Positions 1-7,246 of a stretch of DNA of 64,000 bases are shown in pieces. Position 1 is the stretch's first letter, and each line of letters starts with the position of its first letter. The notes beneath the pieces are model-generated. The model was not told the DNA's origin and made no database searches. It was given only the letters and a program-made list of their open reading frames with translations. The position numbers were made by a program, and so were the translations under genes. Origin of the DNA: Fimenecus sp964540535 (lineage in GTDB: Bacteria > Bacillota > Clostridia > Oscillospirales > Acutalibacteraceae); NCBI GenBank assembly GCA_964540535.1, contig CAZIMO010000005.1, positions 62,001 through 126,000 on the forward strand, written 5' to 3'.

Positions 1-567
1 TTAAAACAGCCTATAAAATCCTTTGATGTTAATGACAAAGGTTTTGTTGTCATTGCAACAACCAATAATATGCTTATTGTTTTAGATGATAATAATGAAC
101 AAGTCAGTGCAATTTCTTTTGAAAATTATGGAGATTACTTTGTAAAATGGAACGGCGAAAATATATTATTGTTTCTTGTAAGGGGAGATGATATTGTTCA
201 AATGAATATGAACGGTGATTTCATATCGAAAATAATTGTTAATAAAGATGATTGGGAAACCGCCCGAAAATGGCGTGAATTAAGCAAGCTCCAAAGTAGT
301 GTTGTGATGAATAATAATGAATATCGCCTTAAAAGCAGTAATGCTGTTTTAAAAATATTTAATTCTTTGTATTCTACAATTGAAAAAGTAGATGCAAACG
401 GAAATATTGTTACTGTTTATGATGTTACCGAAAAATATAACGGAATGGCTTTTCTATTTTGTACCTTTCATTTATTGGTAGTGGGAATTATGATATATTT
501 TTTTGTTCGATTATATATAGAAAACAAAATATATATGAAACAAAAGGCTAAATTCAGTCACAGGTAA
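1..567 (+). CDS. Hypothetical membrane-anchored protein, 5' end outside window
   Basis: The frame is open from base 1, so the true start lies upstream and 188 C-terminal residues are seen. The visible part is beta-rich, with alternating short hydrophobic and Asn/Asp/Gly-rich turns that suggest a propeller-like repeat domain. One hydrophobic segment follows near visible residues 150-173, then a short basic tail. I do not recognise the family. It is the first unit of an AT-rich array of small genes, most followed by a copy of a short repeat; a degenerate repeat copy starts 25 bases after its stop. A role as an immunity or orphan cassette protein is inference from context only. Confidence 0.55.
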   Translation, partial: LKQPIKSFDVNDKGFVVIATTNNMLIVLDDNNEQVSAISFENYGDYFVKWNGENILLFLVRGDDIVQMNMNGDFISKIIVNKDDWETARKWRELSKLQSSVVMNNNEYRLKSSNAVLKIFNSLYSTIEKVDANGNIVTVYDVTEKYNGMAFLFCTFHLLVVGIMIYFFVRLYIENKIYMKQKAKFSHR

Positions 568-592
568 CACACAACAGCTTTGAGCATTTGAA

Positions 593-606
593 AATCAGGG
601 GGCGGT
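593..606 (+). repeat. Degenerate copy of the REP-like array repeat
   Basis: The 14 bases aatcagggggcggt match 13 of 14 bases of the start of the repeat found intact at 1245, 3880 and 4959. The match decays after this point. It sits just after the first gene, the same place other copies occupy. Confidence 0.45.
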
Positions 607-609
607 CAA

Positions 610-723
610 ATGGCTCAAATGCTAAATCCTTCAGGTAGCCGATATATGTATTCTTATGACAATAATGCCAATAGCCTTAATTATGCCCTTTCGTCTGACG
701 AACAAAATATGTTTTTGATTTGA
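610..723 (+). pseudogene. Possible Rhs/YD-repeat fragment
   Basis: A 37-codon open stretch contains RYMYSYDNNANSL, which resembles the YD-repeat pattern (Y-x-Y-D-x-x-G-N) of Rhs proteins with the conserved Gly replaced. It has no convincing ribosome site. It is read as a coding remnant left between cassettes, like the clearer Rhs remnant at 1276-1479. It could also be chance. Confidence 0.35.
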
Positions 724-755
724 ACTGGTTTTTAATAAATTAGGGGGTTACTATA

Positions 756-1223
756 ATGAGTAAATTATGTATTGGTTTAATAAAAAAGCCGTTTGGCATA
801 GCAGATTGTTCATTAAAAGAACAAATCAGCTTATTATTGAATAAATATAATCTCGGTGTATTTTTTAAATTATCCTATTTTGAACCTTTTTTGAAAGAGT
901 ACAATACAGATGAATGTATCATTTTTAGTATTGTCGACAACAATTCTTTTGATAATTGCGAAATGTTGTTTTTGCCCGATAACTGTTATTTTAATGTAAA
1001 AACAAATGGATTATCGTTTAATGAAAGAATGGCTATTCTTAAAGCTGCCTGCGAAAATATATTACAATACGAAAGCAAGATGGAAATTTTTATCGGTAAC
1101 AGCGGTGCAGAATTTTCAGAATACGAGCATATCAGCGTTGACCCTATAAATTTTGAAAAAATTCTAATAGAATCTCTTAATGTTTTTGATGTTCCGAGCC
1201 TGCATTTTTCAATACACATATAA
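756..1223 (+). CDS. Hypothetical cytosolic protein, possible immunity protein
   Basis: 155 residues, preceded by the ribosome site AGGGGG nine bases before the ATG. No signal peptide or membrane segment is seen; the protein is acidic with mixed alpha/beta character. I do not recognise a family. It stands alone between Rhs-like remnants and is followed 21 bases after its stop by an intact copy of the array repeat. Size, solubility and position fit an immunity protein of a displaced polymorphic toxin, but that is inference. Confidence 0.55.
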   Translation: MSKLCIGLIKKPFGIADCSLKEQISLLLNKYNLGVFFKLSYFEPFLKEYNTDECIIFSIVDNNSFDNCEMLFLPDNCYFNVKTNGLSFNERMAILKAACENILQYESKMEIFIGNSGAEFSEYEHISVDPINFEKILIESLNVFDVPSLHFSIHI

Positions 1224-1244
1224 TTGAGGACAATTTTTAAAGGC

Positions 1245-1272
1245 AATCAGGGGACGGTTCTGTGTCTTGACA
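1245..1272 (+). repeat. REP-like array repeat, copy 1
   Basis: The core is aatcaggggacggttctgtg followed by tcttgaca. It is nearly identical to copies at 2248, 2955, 3880 and 4959. It lies between the stop of the preceding small gene and an Rhs remnant. Confidence 0.8.
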
Positions 1273-1275
1273 AAA

Positions 1276-1479
1276 TAAAGCATAAGTCAGGCAGGCACTG
1301 AACTTGTTTCTTATGACTACAACATTGACGGTCAGAGAATAAAGAAAACAGCTTTGGACCTTTCAACAGGAAAGCCTGTAACAACAGAATATTTCTACAA
1401 CGGCAGTATGCCTTGCTTGGTTGGTATATCAGTAAAACAAGTTTGTACGGAATGTGGGGAAGAATATTATGGATTTTGA
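1276..1479 (+). pseudogene. Rhs/YD-repeat protein remnant
   Basis: This frame has no start of its own and encodes SYDYNIDGQRIKKTALD, then TEYFYNG, the classic Rhs/YD core pattern (Y-x-Y-N-x-x-G-x-R-x-x-K-T ... T-E-Y-x-Y-x-G). It ends in a stop at 1477. It begins directly after repeat copy 1, so the repeat marks the breakpoint. Rhs cores precede variable toxin tips, and such fragments are left when tips are displaced. The preceding intact Rhs gene is presumably left of the window. Confidence 0.7.
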
Positions 1480-1765
1480 TCAGGAAAAAATGAATTATCT
1501 TTTAAATCATGTATATTATTATATTTATGATTTGATTGATAATGTTCTCGCAGATTCTCAAGATGATCCGCATTATTCTGCTGTTACAGCAACTAATATG
1601 ATAAAATGTTACATTGAAATAATGAGTAAAATTGAACCTCAATTGCCATATTCTACTGTTAAAGATTTCTTTTTATATTCCGGATATTATTCTGAAGAAG
1701 AATTTGAGGTATTTGAAAACAGCAGAAAAAAAGAGTCTGACTATTATATTGGAAAACAATTTTAG
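1469..1765 (+). CDS. Small acidic hypothetical protein
   Basis: 98 residues from the ATG at 1469, chosen because GGGGAAG lies eight bases upstream; a GTG at 1454 would overlap that ribosome site. The protein is soluble, acidic and rich in Tyr, probably all-helical in its first half. The family is not recognised. Its start overlaps the end of the Rhs remnant in another frame, so it sits exactly where an immunity gene follows an Rhs toxin tip. It ends 19 bases before the next gene's start, suggesting a two-gene cassette. Confidence 0.55.
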   Translation: MDFDQEKMNYLLNHVYYYIYDLIDNVLADSQDDPHYSAVTATNMIKCYIEIMSKIEPQLPYSTVKDFFLYSGYYSEEEFEVFENSRKKESDYYIGKQF

Positions 1766-1784
1766 GATGATCAAGGAGAATTAT

Positions 1785-2270
1785 ATGAAAAAATATGTTT
1801 CTTTTGTTTTTGACGGTGTATATCACGGATTTTTATTTGTGCTTTTGATTGAATATACAATTTTTCAGTTTTTGGATGCTCCAAGCAACTTTAAGGCTTT
1901 AATAATTTGTATCGCCTTATTATCTTCGATTGCGGTTACATATTTTTGTTATTACAGAAAATTCGAAAATGCAATTTTAAAAGGTTTGGTTATCAGTTTT
2001 ATAAGCTTTTTAGCGATTCTCATCTTGGATTTTATAAACCTCTTGGAATGGAAAATATCTATTATACCTACAAGGGAGCTTGTAGATCCCGAGGGGATTT
2101 TCATTATTATGGCTTTGTTGGCTTTTACACTCTATTTTGTAATTGTCAAAACAGTGTTTTTGATATCGGCATTGATTAGGAACAGAAAGACAGGAAAGAC
2201 AAAAAGGAATACAGGGGAAGGTACTATGACTGACAATGGTGGTAACACAGGGGACGGTTCTGTGTGTTGA
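1785..2270 (+). CDS. Small polytopic membrane protein ending in repeat sequence
   Basis: 161 residues from the ATG at 1785, with AAGGAG six bases upstream. About four hydrophobic segments are visible. The last 25 or so residues are low-complexity (Gly, Thr, Asn) and are encoded by a degenerate and then an intact copy of the array repeat, so the final residues GDGSVC come from the repeat. The original gene probably ended near RNRKTGK and was extended by repeat insertion. Function unknown; a membrane immunity protein is possible. Confidence 0.55.
   Translation: MKKYVSFVFDGVYHGFLFVLLIEYTIFQFLDAPSNFKALIICIALLSSIAVTYFCYYRKFENAILKGLVISFISFLAILILDFINLLEWKISIIPTRELVDPEGIFIIMALLAFTLYFVIVKTVFLISALIRNRKTGKTKRNTGEGTMTDNGGNTGDGSVC
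2212..2235 (+). repeat. Degenerate REP-like array repeat
   Basis: caggggaaggtactatgact then gaca aligns with the intact copy about 36 bases downstream, with several substitutions and one missing base. Two tandem copies of different age here point to repeated insertion or duplication. Both lie inside the 3' end of the membrane protein gene. Confidence 0.5.
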
Positions 2271-2272
2271 CA
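2248..2272 (+). repeat. REP-like array repeat, copy 2
   Basis: caggggacggttctgtgtgt then tgaca, differing from copy 1 at one base over the 25-base core. It supplies the last codons and the stop of the overlapping membrane-protein gene. Confidence 0.75.
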
Positions 2273-2338
2273 AGGTGATAAACCAATGCCATCAGGCTCT
2301 ACTGTTCCGGCATAATGATTTCATAAGGAGGCACTTAA

Positions 2339-3001
2339 ATGTTTGGTTTTATTAGAGTGTTAATTGGTTGTGTATTTTTCTGTTGTAGTGTTTTGGTGTT
2401 AAAAAGATTTAAAACAATAAATAAACATAAAAAATATATTGTTTGTGCAATAATTTCAATTGCATTAACTACAGCATTAAACTTTTTACCATTTGAAAAT
2501 CTTTTTACTACCTTTAAATCTCCGGAAAGTGTTTATAAATATGTTAATTATGTAAAATCCAATGTGAAACTGGTGGTGGATGGGAATAATAGCTCTTTGG
2601 TTATTGGTGAAAAAAATCATTCCGATACATATATGATTGTACCCAAAACCAGTGATGGATGGGGAATTGGGGTAGGAACTGATACCAATTTGGTTTCTCA
2701 AACAAATTCTAATGGAATTGTTATTCGTGTATATCAATATAAAAACACGGATGATTATTATGTAACTGTTTTTGATGTTAACGGCGGTTACGCTGAAATA
2801 ACAGATAGTTGTAATTCAAATTTTCAACTTATAGAGCAAATGAGTGAAGTTGCTAACAAAATAATTGTTACTTATTATGCAAATGTTTCTGATATTGATG
2901 AATCATATTGGATAAGTGTAAACGGGAAGAAAACACAGGCAAAGACGGGGCAAAGACAGGGGACGGTTCTTTGTCTTGTTATTAAAAGAAGGAGTATTTA
3001 A
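2339..3001 (+). CDS. Hypothetical membrane protein with extracytoplasmic domain
   Basis: 220 residues; AAGGAGG lies ten bases before the ATG. Two hydrophobic helices (about residues 4-22 and 34-51) are followed by a soluble beta-rich domain likely outside the membrane. The C-terminal GQRQGTVLCL is encoded by repeat copy 3, so the tail is acquired. The stop overlaps the next ATG (TAATG), and the next gene's ribosome site lies in this tail, so the two are translationally coupled after the repeat insertion. No family recognised. Confidence 0.55.
   Translation: MFGFIRVLIGCVFFCCSVLVLKRFKTINKHKKYIVCAIISIALTTALNFLPFENLFTTFKSPESVYKYVNYVKSNVKLVVDGNNSSLVIGEKNHSDTYMIVPKTSDGWGIGVGTDTNLVSQTNSNGIVIRVYQYKNTDDYYVTVFDVNGGYAEITDSCNSNFQLIEQMSEVANKIIVTYYANVSDIDESYWISVNGKKTQAKTGQRQGTVLCLVIKRRSI
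2955..2981 (+). repeat. REP-like array repeat, copy 3
   Basis: gacaggggacggttctttgt then cttgtta is a close variant of the array repeat. It lies wholly inside the 3' end of a gene and is translated as RQGTVLCLV. Confidence 0.7.
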
Positions 3002-3900
3002 TGAAAAAACCTATCATTTTAGTGATTACTATTTTATTATTACTCATTGCAGGCTGTTTTATATTAAAAAATGTGGATTGGCAATCATCAAATAGCGAGA
3101 ACGAACACCAAAATCTTAAAGCTACTGAAATTATTAGAAATGATGATTGGATAACTGTCGGTTTAAAAAAAGCAGGATTGGAAAACTGTGCTGTTTGGAC
3201 AACTTCTGAAGGATATATTCAATCCACAAAAGAAAAATCCACAGTATATATTTTATATGATACTGAAAGATATGGTAAAGATAGCATTTACAATGATTTT
3301 TATATAGCTATTCAGACTACAGAAAAAATAATTCTTAAAGATCTCAAAACAGATAATTATTGCGGTAGTTATGGATTGGATTTATATGTTTGCGATGTTA
3401 CTGGAGATGGATTAGAGGAAATAGTTATTCAATCAACAGTAGGAATGACTGGCGGCGCCGGGCAATATTTATCCCGAATATTCAAATTTTCTGACAATGA
3501 AATCAATGAAATATTTCATTCTTCACCTATAAAAAAATTTGATACCGGATTTAGCAGTACATTTGAAAATAATTATAGGTTAATGATTTCTAATTGTTAT
3601 ACAGAATATGAAAATGTTATTGATTGCAGTATAGAGAAAAAGTATAAAGAATTATTTTTTGACGCAAACGGCAATGTTATTGAAAATGATATTATTAGTT
3701 GTGATAGCTTTTTTGAATTTGTTCCCAAAGATATAGATAATGATGATGTATTTGAAATAATCTGCAAGCAGTACACATCGCTTTATGGACACTCTGATTA
3801 TGTTGGGAATGCAGAAAGCGTATTAAAGTATAACTTGAAGACGGAAACATTTGAAGTTATTAACGCTCAATTTAGGGACAATCAGGGGACGGTTCTGTGA
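3001..3900 (+). CDS. VCBS/FG-GAP-like lipoprotein
   Basis: 299 residues. The N-terminus is a signal peptide with the lipobox LIAGC (cysteine near residue 19), so it is probably a surface lipoprotein. Two segments, DVTGDGLEEIVIQS near residue 138 and DIDNDDVFEIICKQ near residue 246, match the Ca-binding D-x-(D/T)-x-D-G-x-x-(D/E)-(I/L) loops of FG-GAP/VCBS repeats. The ribosome site AAGGAG lies inside the previous gene's tail. The last residues QGTVL and the stop are encoded by repeat copy 4, so the native C-terminus was replaced. Function unknown. Confidence 0.6.
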   Translation: MKKPIILVITILLLLIAGCFILKNVDWQSSNSENEHQNLKATEIIRNDDWITVGLKKAGLENCAVWTTSEGYIQSTKEKSTVYILYDTERYGKDSIYNDFYIAIQTTEKIILKDLKTDNYCGSYGLDLYVCDVTGDGLEEIVIQSTVGMTGGAGQYLSRIFKFSDNEINEIFHSSPIKKFDTGFSSTFENNYRLMISNCYTEYENVIDCSIEKKYKELFFDANGNVIENDIISCDSFFEFVPKDIDNDDVFEIICKQYTSLYGHSDYVGNAESVLKYNLKTETFEVINAQFRDNQGTVL

Positions 3901-3908
3901 TAAGACAA
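3880..3908 (+). repeat. REP-like array repeat, copy 4
   Basis: aatcaggggacggttctgtg followed by ataagacaa: the first 20 bases equal copies 1 and 5, then the sequence diverges. It encodes the last residues and the stop of the lipoprotein gene. Confidence 0.75.
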
Positions 3909-4133
3909 AACCAGTGGATAAAAGACTATTTACTCCATTAAATTCAAAGATATTATTGTTGCTTCTTTAAGAAGTAATCAACCAGACCCAAAAATCGGAA
4001 AGAAAATCCTAAATCCAATAAAATATGGAGTTTGATTTGATAGAGGAAGTAAATATGAGAATTCTAAATATCAATTAAGTTATTAATCGTTTATTAAATT
4101 TGATATTTGAAATAGATTCGTTTCAGTATTCTT
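3909..4133 (+). other. Inter-cassette segment with a possible coding remnant
   Basis: No complete gene is seen. Bases about 3944-4035 hold a short open frame reading KFKDIIVASLRSNQPDPK and ending at tga. It could be the C-terminal end of a lost toxin tip. A short ATG frame follows and stops after seven codons. Confidence 0.3.
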
Positions 4134-4472
4134 TTGAAAGGGTATGGGAAACATCTTTCTTCAGTGAATCCGAAAAAGCACATTTCATTGCATTACAATT
4201 CATTTTTATTCGTAATAACAGTGAATGTTGCTGAAAGCGATACTAAAACATTTGTAGAAATGAATTTTAAACCACTCCATATCGTAAGATTTATGCTGAA
4301 TGGTATCACCGTTTTTGTCATTTTGCTTGAAATAGGTATTTTATTTGAACTGCTTCAACATATTCATATTGATGTTCTTACGCTTATTCTACCGATTGCA
4401 ATGCTTGTTTTTGGTATTTTACTGTCATCAGTAGCTTTAAGAATATTTTCGTTGGCGGCAAAAAGAGAATAG
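4134..4472 (+). CDS. Small two-helix membrane protein, possibly 5'-truncated
   Basis: 112 residues from a TTG; no strong ribosome site is seen and the frame closes upstream at 4113, so this may be the tail of a damaged gene. An N-terminal beta-rich stretch is followed by two strong hydrophobic helices (about residues 55-75 and 80-105) and a basic end. The layout, soluble part then a helical hairpin, resembles small YcxB-like membrane proteins of Bacillota, but I cannot confirm that. It lies in the same cassette as the immunity-like lipoprotein that follows. Confidence 0.4.
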   Translation: MKGYGKHLSSVNPKKHISLHYNSFLFVITVNVAESDTKTFVEMNFKPLHIVRFMLNGITVFVILLEIGILFELLQHIHIDVLTLILPIAMLVFGILLSSVALRIFSLAAKRE

Positions 4473-4566
4473 AAAAGTTACTTGAATAATTATTAAGATG
4501 AGGTATTGGTGTGAATTTGGTTGTAGCGATATGACTTGGCCAACATCATAATATGAGGGAGATAAT

Positions 4567-4950
4567 ATGAAAAAAACAGTAGTATTTTTATTATTTATAT
4601 TTATGCTTATCTTTTCTTCTTGTACAAGCGATATTAAAGAGCAAACCGAAATGATTAAATATAATGAAGGTACATATTACAACAAAGATTGGGATGAGAA
4701 AATTGGTTCATATGAAAAAGATGTGATACCAAATAAAGAAACTGCAATAGCGGTGGCTGTTCAAATCTTTAACGGAATGGAAAAGTATGGAGGTGCAAAA
4801 GATTTTACTCCTCAATCTGTATTTTATGATGAAAGTGATGGCGTTTGGATTGTATCTTTTGGACTTAATAATGACGAATACGGGTTTGATTGTTGTATAG
4901 CTATGCAACAAAACGATGGAAAAGTATTGCGTATTTGGTTTGGAGAATAA
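4567..4950 (+). CDS. NTF2-fold immunity-like lipoprotein
   Basis: 127 residues with GAGGGAG upstream. The signal peptide ends in the lipobox IFSSC (cysteine near residue 19). The body follows the pattern of NTF2-fold immunity proteins: IPNKETAIAVAVQIF, then a middle strand, VWIVSFGL, and a C-terminal DGKVLRIWFGE. This family protects against polymorphic toxins, here presumably at the cell surface. It stands in the last cassette and is followed 8 bases after its stop by repeat copy 5. It is the best single support for reading the array as toxin/immunity debris. Confidence 0.6.
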   Translation: MKKTVVFLLFIFMLIFSSCTSDIKEQTEMIKYNEGTYYNKDWDEKIGSYEKDVIPNKETAIAVAVQIFNGMEKYGGAKDFTPQSVFYDESDGVWIVSFGLNNDEYGFDCCIAMQQNDGKVLRIWFGE

Positions 4951-4958
4951 GAAAAAGG

Positions 4959-4986
4959 TAATCAGGGGACGGTTCTGTGTCTTGAC
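4959..4986 (+). repeat. REP-like array repeat, copy 5
   Basis: taatcaggggacggttctgt then gtcttgac: matches copy 1 over the core. It is the last copy; the array ends about 180 bases further on at a terminator. Confidence 0.8.
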
Positions 4987-5170
4987 ACTGCTATCAATTT
5001 TGCAGAATTTGCTGATTATTCTGTATATTCTTCGTCTCAACGAACTTCAACTCTTTACACAATCAGCAGTGATGAAATAGGTAACATTACAATATCGGCA
5101 ATGTTCTTATTTGTTGGTAATTAACAACTCAATCAAAGATTTCATTGTATCAAACAATGGCAAAAATATG
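4987..5170 (+). other. Coding remnant at end of array
   Basis: Directly after repeat copy 5 a start-less frame runs to the stop at 5122, with the segment TLYTISSDEIGNITISAMF. It is probably the 3' end of a displaced gene. I do not recognise the family. Confidence 0.3.
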
Positions 5171-5202
5171 AGTACGGCAGATTAGTTCTGCCGTACTTTT
5201 TG
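5171..5202 (+). terminator. Rho-independent terminator closing the array
   Basis: Perfect 10-bp stem agtacggcag/ctgccgtact around a 7-base loop, followed by a T run. It separates the cassette array from the next unit. Confidence 0.85.
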
Positions 5203-5291
5203 CATATTTGTTGTTATTTTGCACAAAAAGTCATATCGTTATTTGTAAATTTGTGCCAAATGCAGAAAGTGAAAAAATCTGTATTTTTTGC

Positions 5292-5320
5292 TTGACTTTG
5301 AGAAAATTTGGCTATACAAT
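5292..5320 (+). promoter_or_regulatory. Sigma-A type promoter for the YczE-like gene
   Basis: TTGACT, 17 bases, TACAAT. The predicted start point near 5327 lies after an upstream in-frame start at 5308, which excludes that start and supports the ATG at 5380. Confidence 0.7.
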
Positions 5321-5379
5321 ATTCACAAATCAAGGCACTCTTCTTAGTGCAAATTCCACAAATAGAAGGCGAATACACA

Positions 5380-6111
5380 ATGGCACAAATCCTCAAACAA
5401 ATGAATTTGATCAAACTTCTTTCACAGAAACACGGTATAAAACGAATGGGTCTTATGACCATGAGCATTATTCTTATGGGCTTTGCGGTTTCTGTTTTCT
5501 CATATTCGGGAATGGGCGTTGACCCTTTCACCGCGCTTAATATGACTATTGCTGCAAAACTCGGTATAAGCTTCGGCTTTTATCAGATGTGCATTAACGG
5601 CATAATCCTTATTTTGGTCGGATTTGTTGCGCAAAAGCTGATAAGCGTCGGCACAATCTTCAATATGATAGGCGTAGGCTATGTCTGCGAATTTTTTACA
5701 AACATTTATGATGCAATTCTTCCCAAAGAAAATGTGCTTGCCGTTAGAATTATCTGTATGGCTGTGGGCGTTTTCCTTTTAAGTCTTTCAGCATCTCTTT
5801 ATTTCAACTGCAAGCTCGGCGTTTCCCCCTATGACGCTCTCGGCTTTGTTCTTGAAGATAAAACAAAGCTCAAATATAAGTGGTGCAGAGTTGCAACCGA
5901 TTTAATCTGCACAGCAATAGCTTTTGTAATGGGCGGACCTATCGGTATAGGCACAGTGGTAACTGCATTCTTTATGGGTCCCGTGGTAGCTTTCTGCGAC
6001 AGTTCAATTTCACAAAAGATTATGAATCACCGCTTTAAATTCCTTCATAACTTCACTGTTATCAGATATTATGATTACAGCTATCTTAAAGGAACAAACA
6101 GAGTAGCATAA
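5380..6111 (+). CDS. YczE/YyaS-like integral membrane protein
   Basis: 243 residues from the ATG at 5380, with GAAGGCGA upstream. Five hydrophobic segments and the repeated pattern FSYSGMGVDPFTALN ... FNCKLGVSPYDALGF, duplicated about 130 residues apart, are typical of the YczE/YyaS family. The motif G-(M/L)-G-V-(D/S)-P-(F/Y)-(T/D)-A-L suggests an internal duplication. Substrate and role are unknown in this family. It has its own promoter and terminator, so it is monocistronic. Confidence 0.75.
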   Translation: MAQILKQMNLIKLLSQKHGIKRMGLMTMSIILMGFAVSVFSYSGMGVDPFTALNMTIAAKLGISFGFYQMCINGIILILVGFVAQKLISVGTIFNMIGVGYVCEFFTNIYDAILPKENVLAVRIICMAVGVFLLSLSASLYFNCKLGVSPYDALGFVLEDKTKLKYKWCRVATDLICTAIAFVMGGPIGIGTVVTAFFMGPVVAFCDSSISQKIMNHRFKFLHNFTVIRYYDYSYLKGTNRVA

Positions 6112-6124
6112 TAAAGTATTTATT

Positions 6125-6156
6125 AGCCTTTCTTTTAGTGAGAAAGGCTATTTTTT
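6125..6156 (+). terminator. Terminator after YczE-like gene
   Basis: Stem agcctttct/agaaaggct followed by TATTTTTTA. Confidence 0.8.
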
Positions 6157-6163
6157 ATTTATC

Positions 6164-6192
6164 TTGTATAAATGTGTGAAATATGTTACAAT
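6164..6192 (+). promoter_or_regulatory. Promoter for AraC-type regulator
   Basis: TTGTAT, 17 bases, TACAAT; start point predicted near 6199, about 44 bases before the ATG. Confidence 0.6.
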
Positions 6193-6242
6193 TATTACAT
6201 TATATTAGCGACTGTTCCCAATAATATGTAAGGATTATAACA

Positions 6243-7061
6243 ATGAAAGAAAGAATTTTAAACTTTGCGCCTTATTATGACAAAAGCTTGCCTTTGAATA
6301 TAAAGCTTATGGGCGAAACTGAATACGAAGAAAGAATAGATGTTGTCCGCACAAAATCCGATTTGATGTCCGTTGAGTTTATTTTAGACGGCTGGGGTAC
6401 TCTTGAAATTGACGGGCATACATATCATCCGCAGAAAAACGATGTTTTCTTTTTGAAAAAAGGCTCAAATCACCATTATTACAGCTCAAAAGAAAATCCT
6501 TGGCATAAATATTGGGTGATTTTTGAAGGACCACTTGCCGATCTGCTTATTAAAAATTACCTGCCGGAGGATACATATTTTTTCTCCGATTGTCACTGCA
6601 AATCAATAGTGCAGAACATAATAAAAATCGCAGATAATTATGCTTATGATTATAAGCGTATGGTCGATGAAATTTCCATTGAGATTATGCGCTTTTTTGT
6701 ATATATCAGTCACCGTGAAGAACGGCGCAGAGATGATTTGTCCGAGAAGATCCGCAAAAAGATTGAATTTTATATTGAAAGGGAATTTTCGCTTGACTCG
6801 GTTTGTCAAGAGCTTGGCTATTCAAAAAATTATATTATTCAAGTTTTTGAGAAATCCTACGGTGTTACGCCTTATCAGTATTATATGGAGAAAAAATTTG
6901 CCGCCGCAAAGAATTATCTTGAAGATACCACCTTGCCCATAGGCGAAATCGCAGAAAGACTTTCTTATTGCGATCAGCGTTATTTCTCTGCTTGCTTTAA
7001 AAATTATATGGGAATGTCACCTACGGAGTACCGCAAAAAAATGAAAATTTCAGAAGTGTGA
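6243..7061 (+). CDS. AraC/XylS family transcriptional regulator
   Basis: 272 residues; AAGGATT precedes the ATG. An N-terminal cupin-like sensing domain (about 20-150, with DVFFLKKGSNHHYYSS) is followed by a C-terminal pair of helix-turn-helix motifs (about 170-270), including SLDSVCQELGYSKNYI and the signature ending GMSPTEYRKKMK. It is a full-length typical member, likely sensing a sugar. It is monocistronic, flanked by promoter and terminator, so its targets cannot be read from context. The next genes run in the opposite direction. Confidence 0.88.
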   Translation: MKERILNFAPYYDKSLPLNIKLMGETEYEERIDVVRTKSDLMSVEFILDGWGTLEIDGHTYHPQKNDVFFLKKGSNHHYYSSKENPWHKYWVIFEGPLADLLIKNYLPEDTYFFSDCHCKSIVQNIIKIADNYAYDYKRMVDEISIEIMRFFVYISHREERRRDDLSEKIRKKIEFYIEREFSLDSVCQELGYSKNYIIQVFEKSYGVTPYQYYMEKKFAAAKNYLEDTTLPIGEIAERLSYCDQRYFSACFKNYMGMSPTEYRKKMKISEV

Positions 7062-7078
7062 ATTTGTAAATATAAAAG

Positions 7079-7121
7079 TAAAAGAGCTGTAAAAAAACTT
7101 ATATTTTTACAGCTCTTTTTA
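7079..7121 (+). terminator. Terminator after AraC gene
   Basis: aaaagagctgtaaaaa pairs with tttttacagctctttt around a short loop. The T run continues on the + strand, and A/T flanks allow bidirectional use. Confidence 0.8.
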
Positions 7122-7147
7122 TATTCGGATAGAAAATACACAGAATC

Positions 7148-7198
7148 AACAATTACAGCCCGACGGCGCAAAAGGCTACTCCGAGGGCTGTATTGTTT
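7148..7198 (-). terminator. Inverted repeat, possible terminator of exporter operon
   Basis: AACAAT(T)ACAGCCC pairs with GGGCTGTATTGTT with one bulge and a 22-25 base loop that is partly self-complementary. It lies about 50 bases past the stop of the minus-strand ABC gene. The T run is weak, so terminator use is uncertain. Confidence 0.4.
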
Positions 7199-7246
7199 AC
7201 ATCATAAAACAAATATAATCTATTCCTTATTTATATGGTATGCGCT

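Noticed and set aside
593..4986. Repeats considered as a CRISPR array
   Set aside because: The spacing is 0.65-1.1 kb with genes between copies, no short uniform spacers and no cas genes.
7148..7198. Inverted repeat considered as an insertion-sequence end
   Set aside because: Single hairpin with no partner copy or transposase nearby; a weak terminator is simpler.
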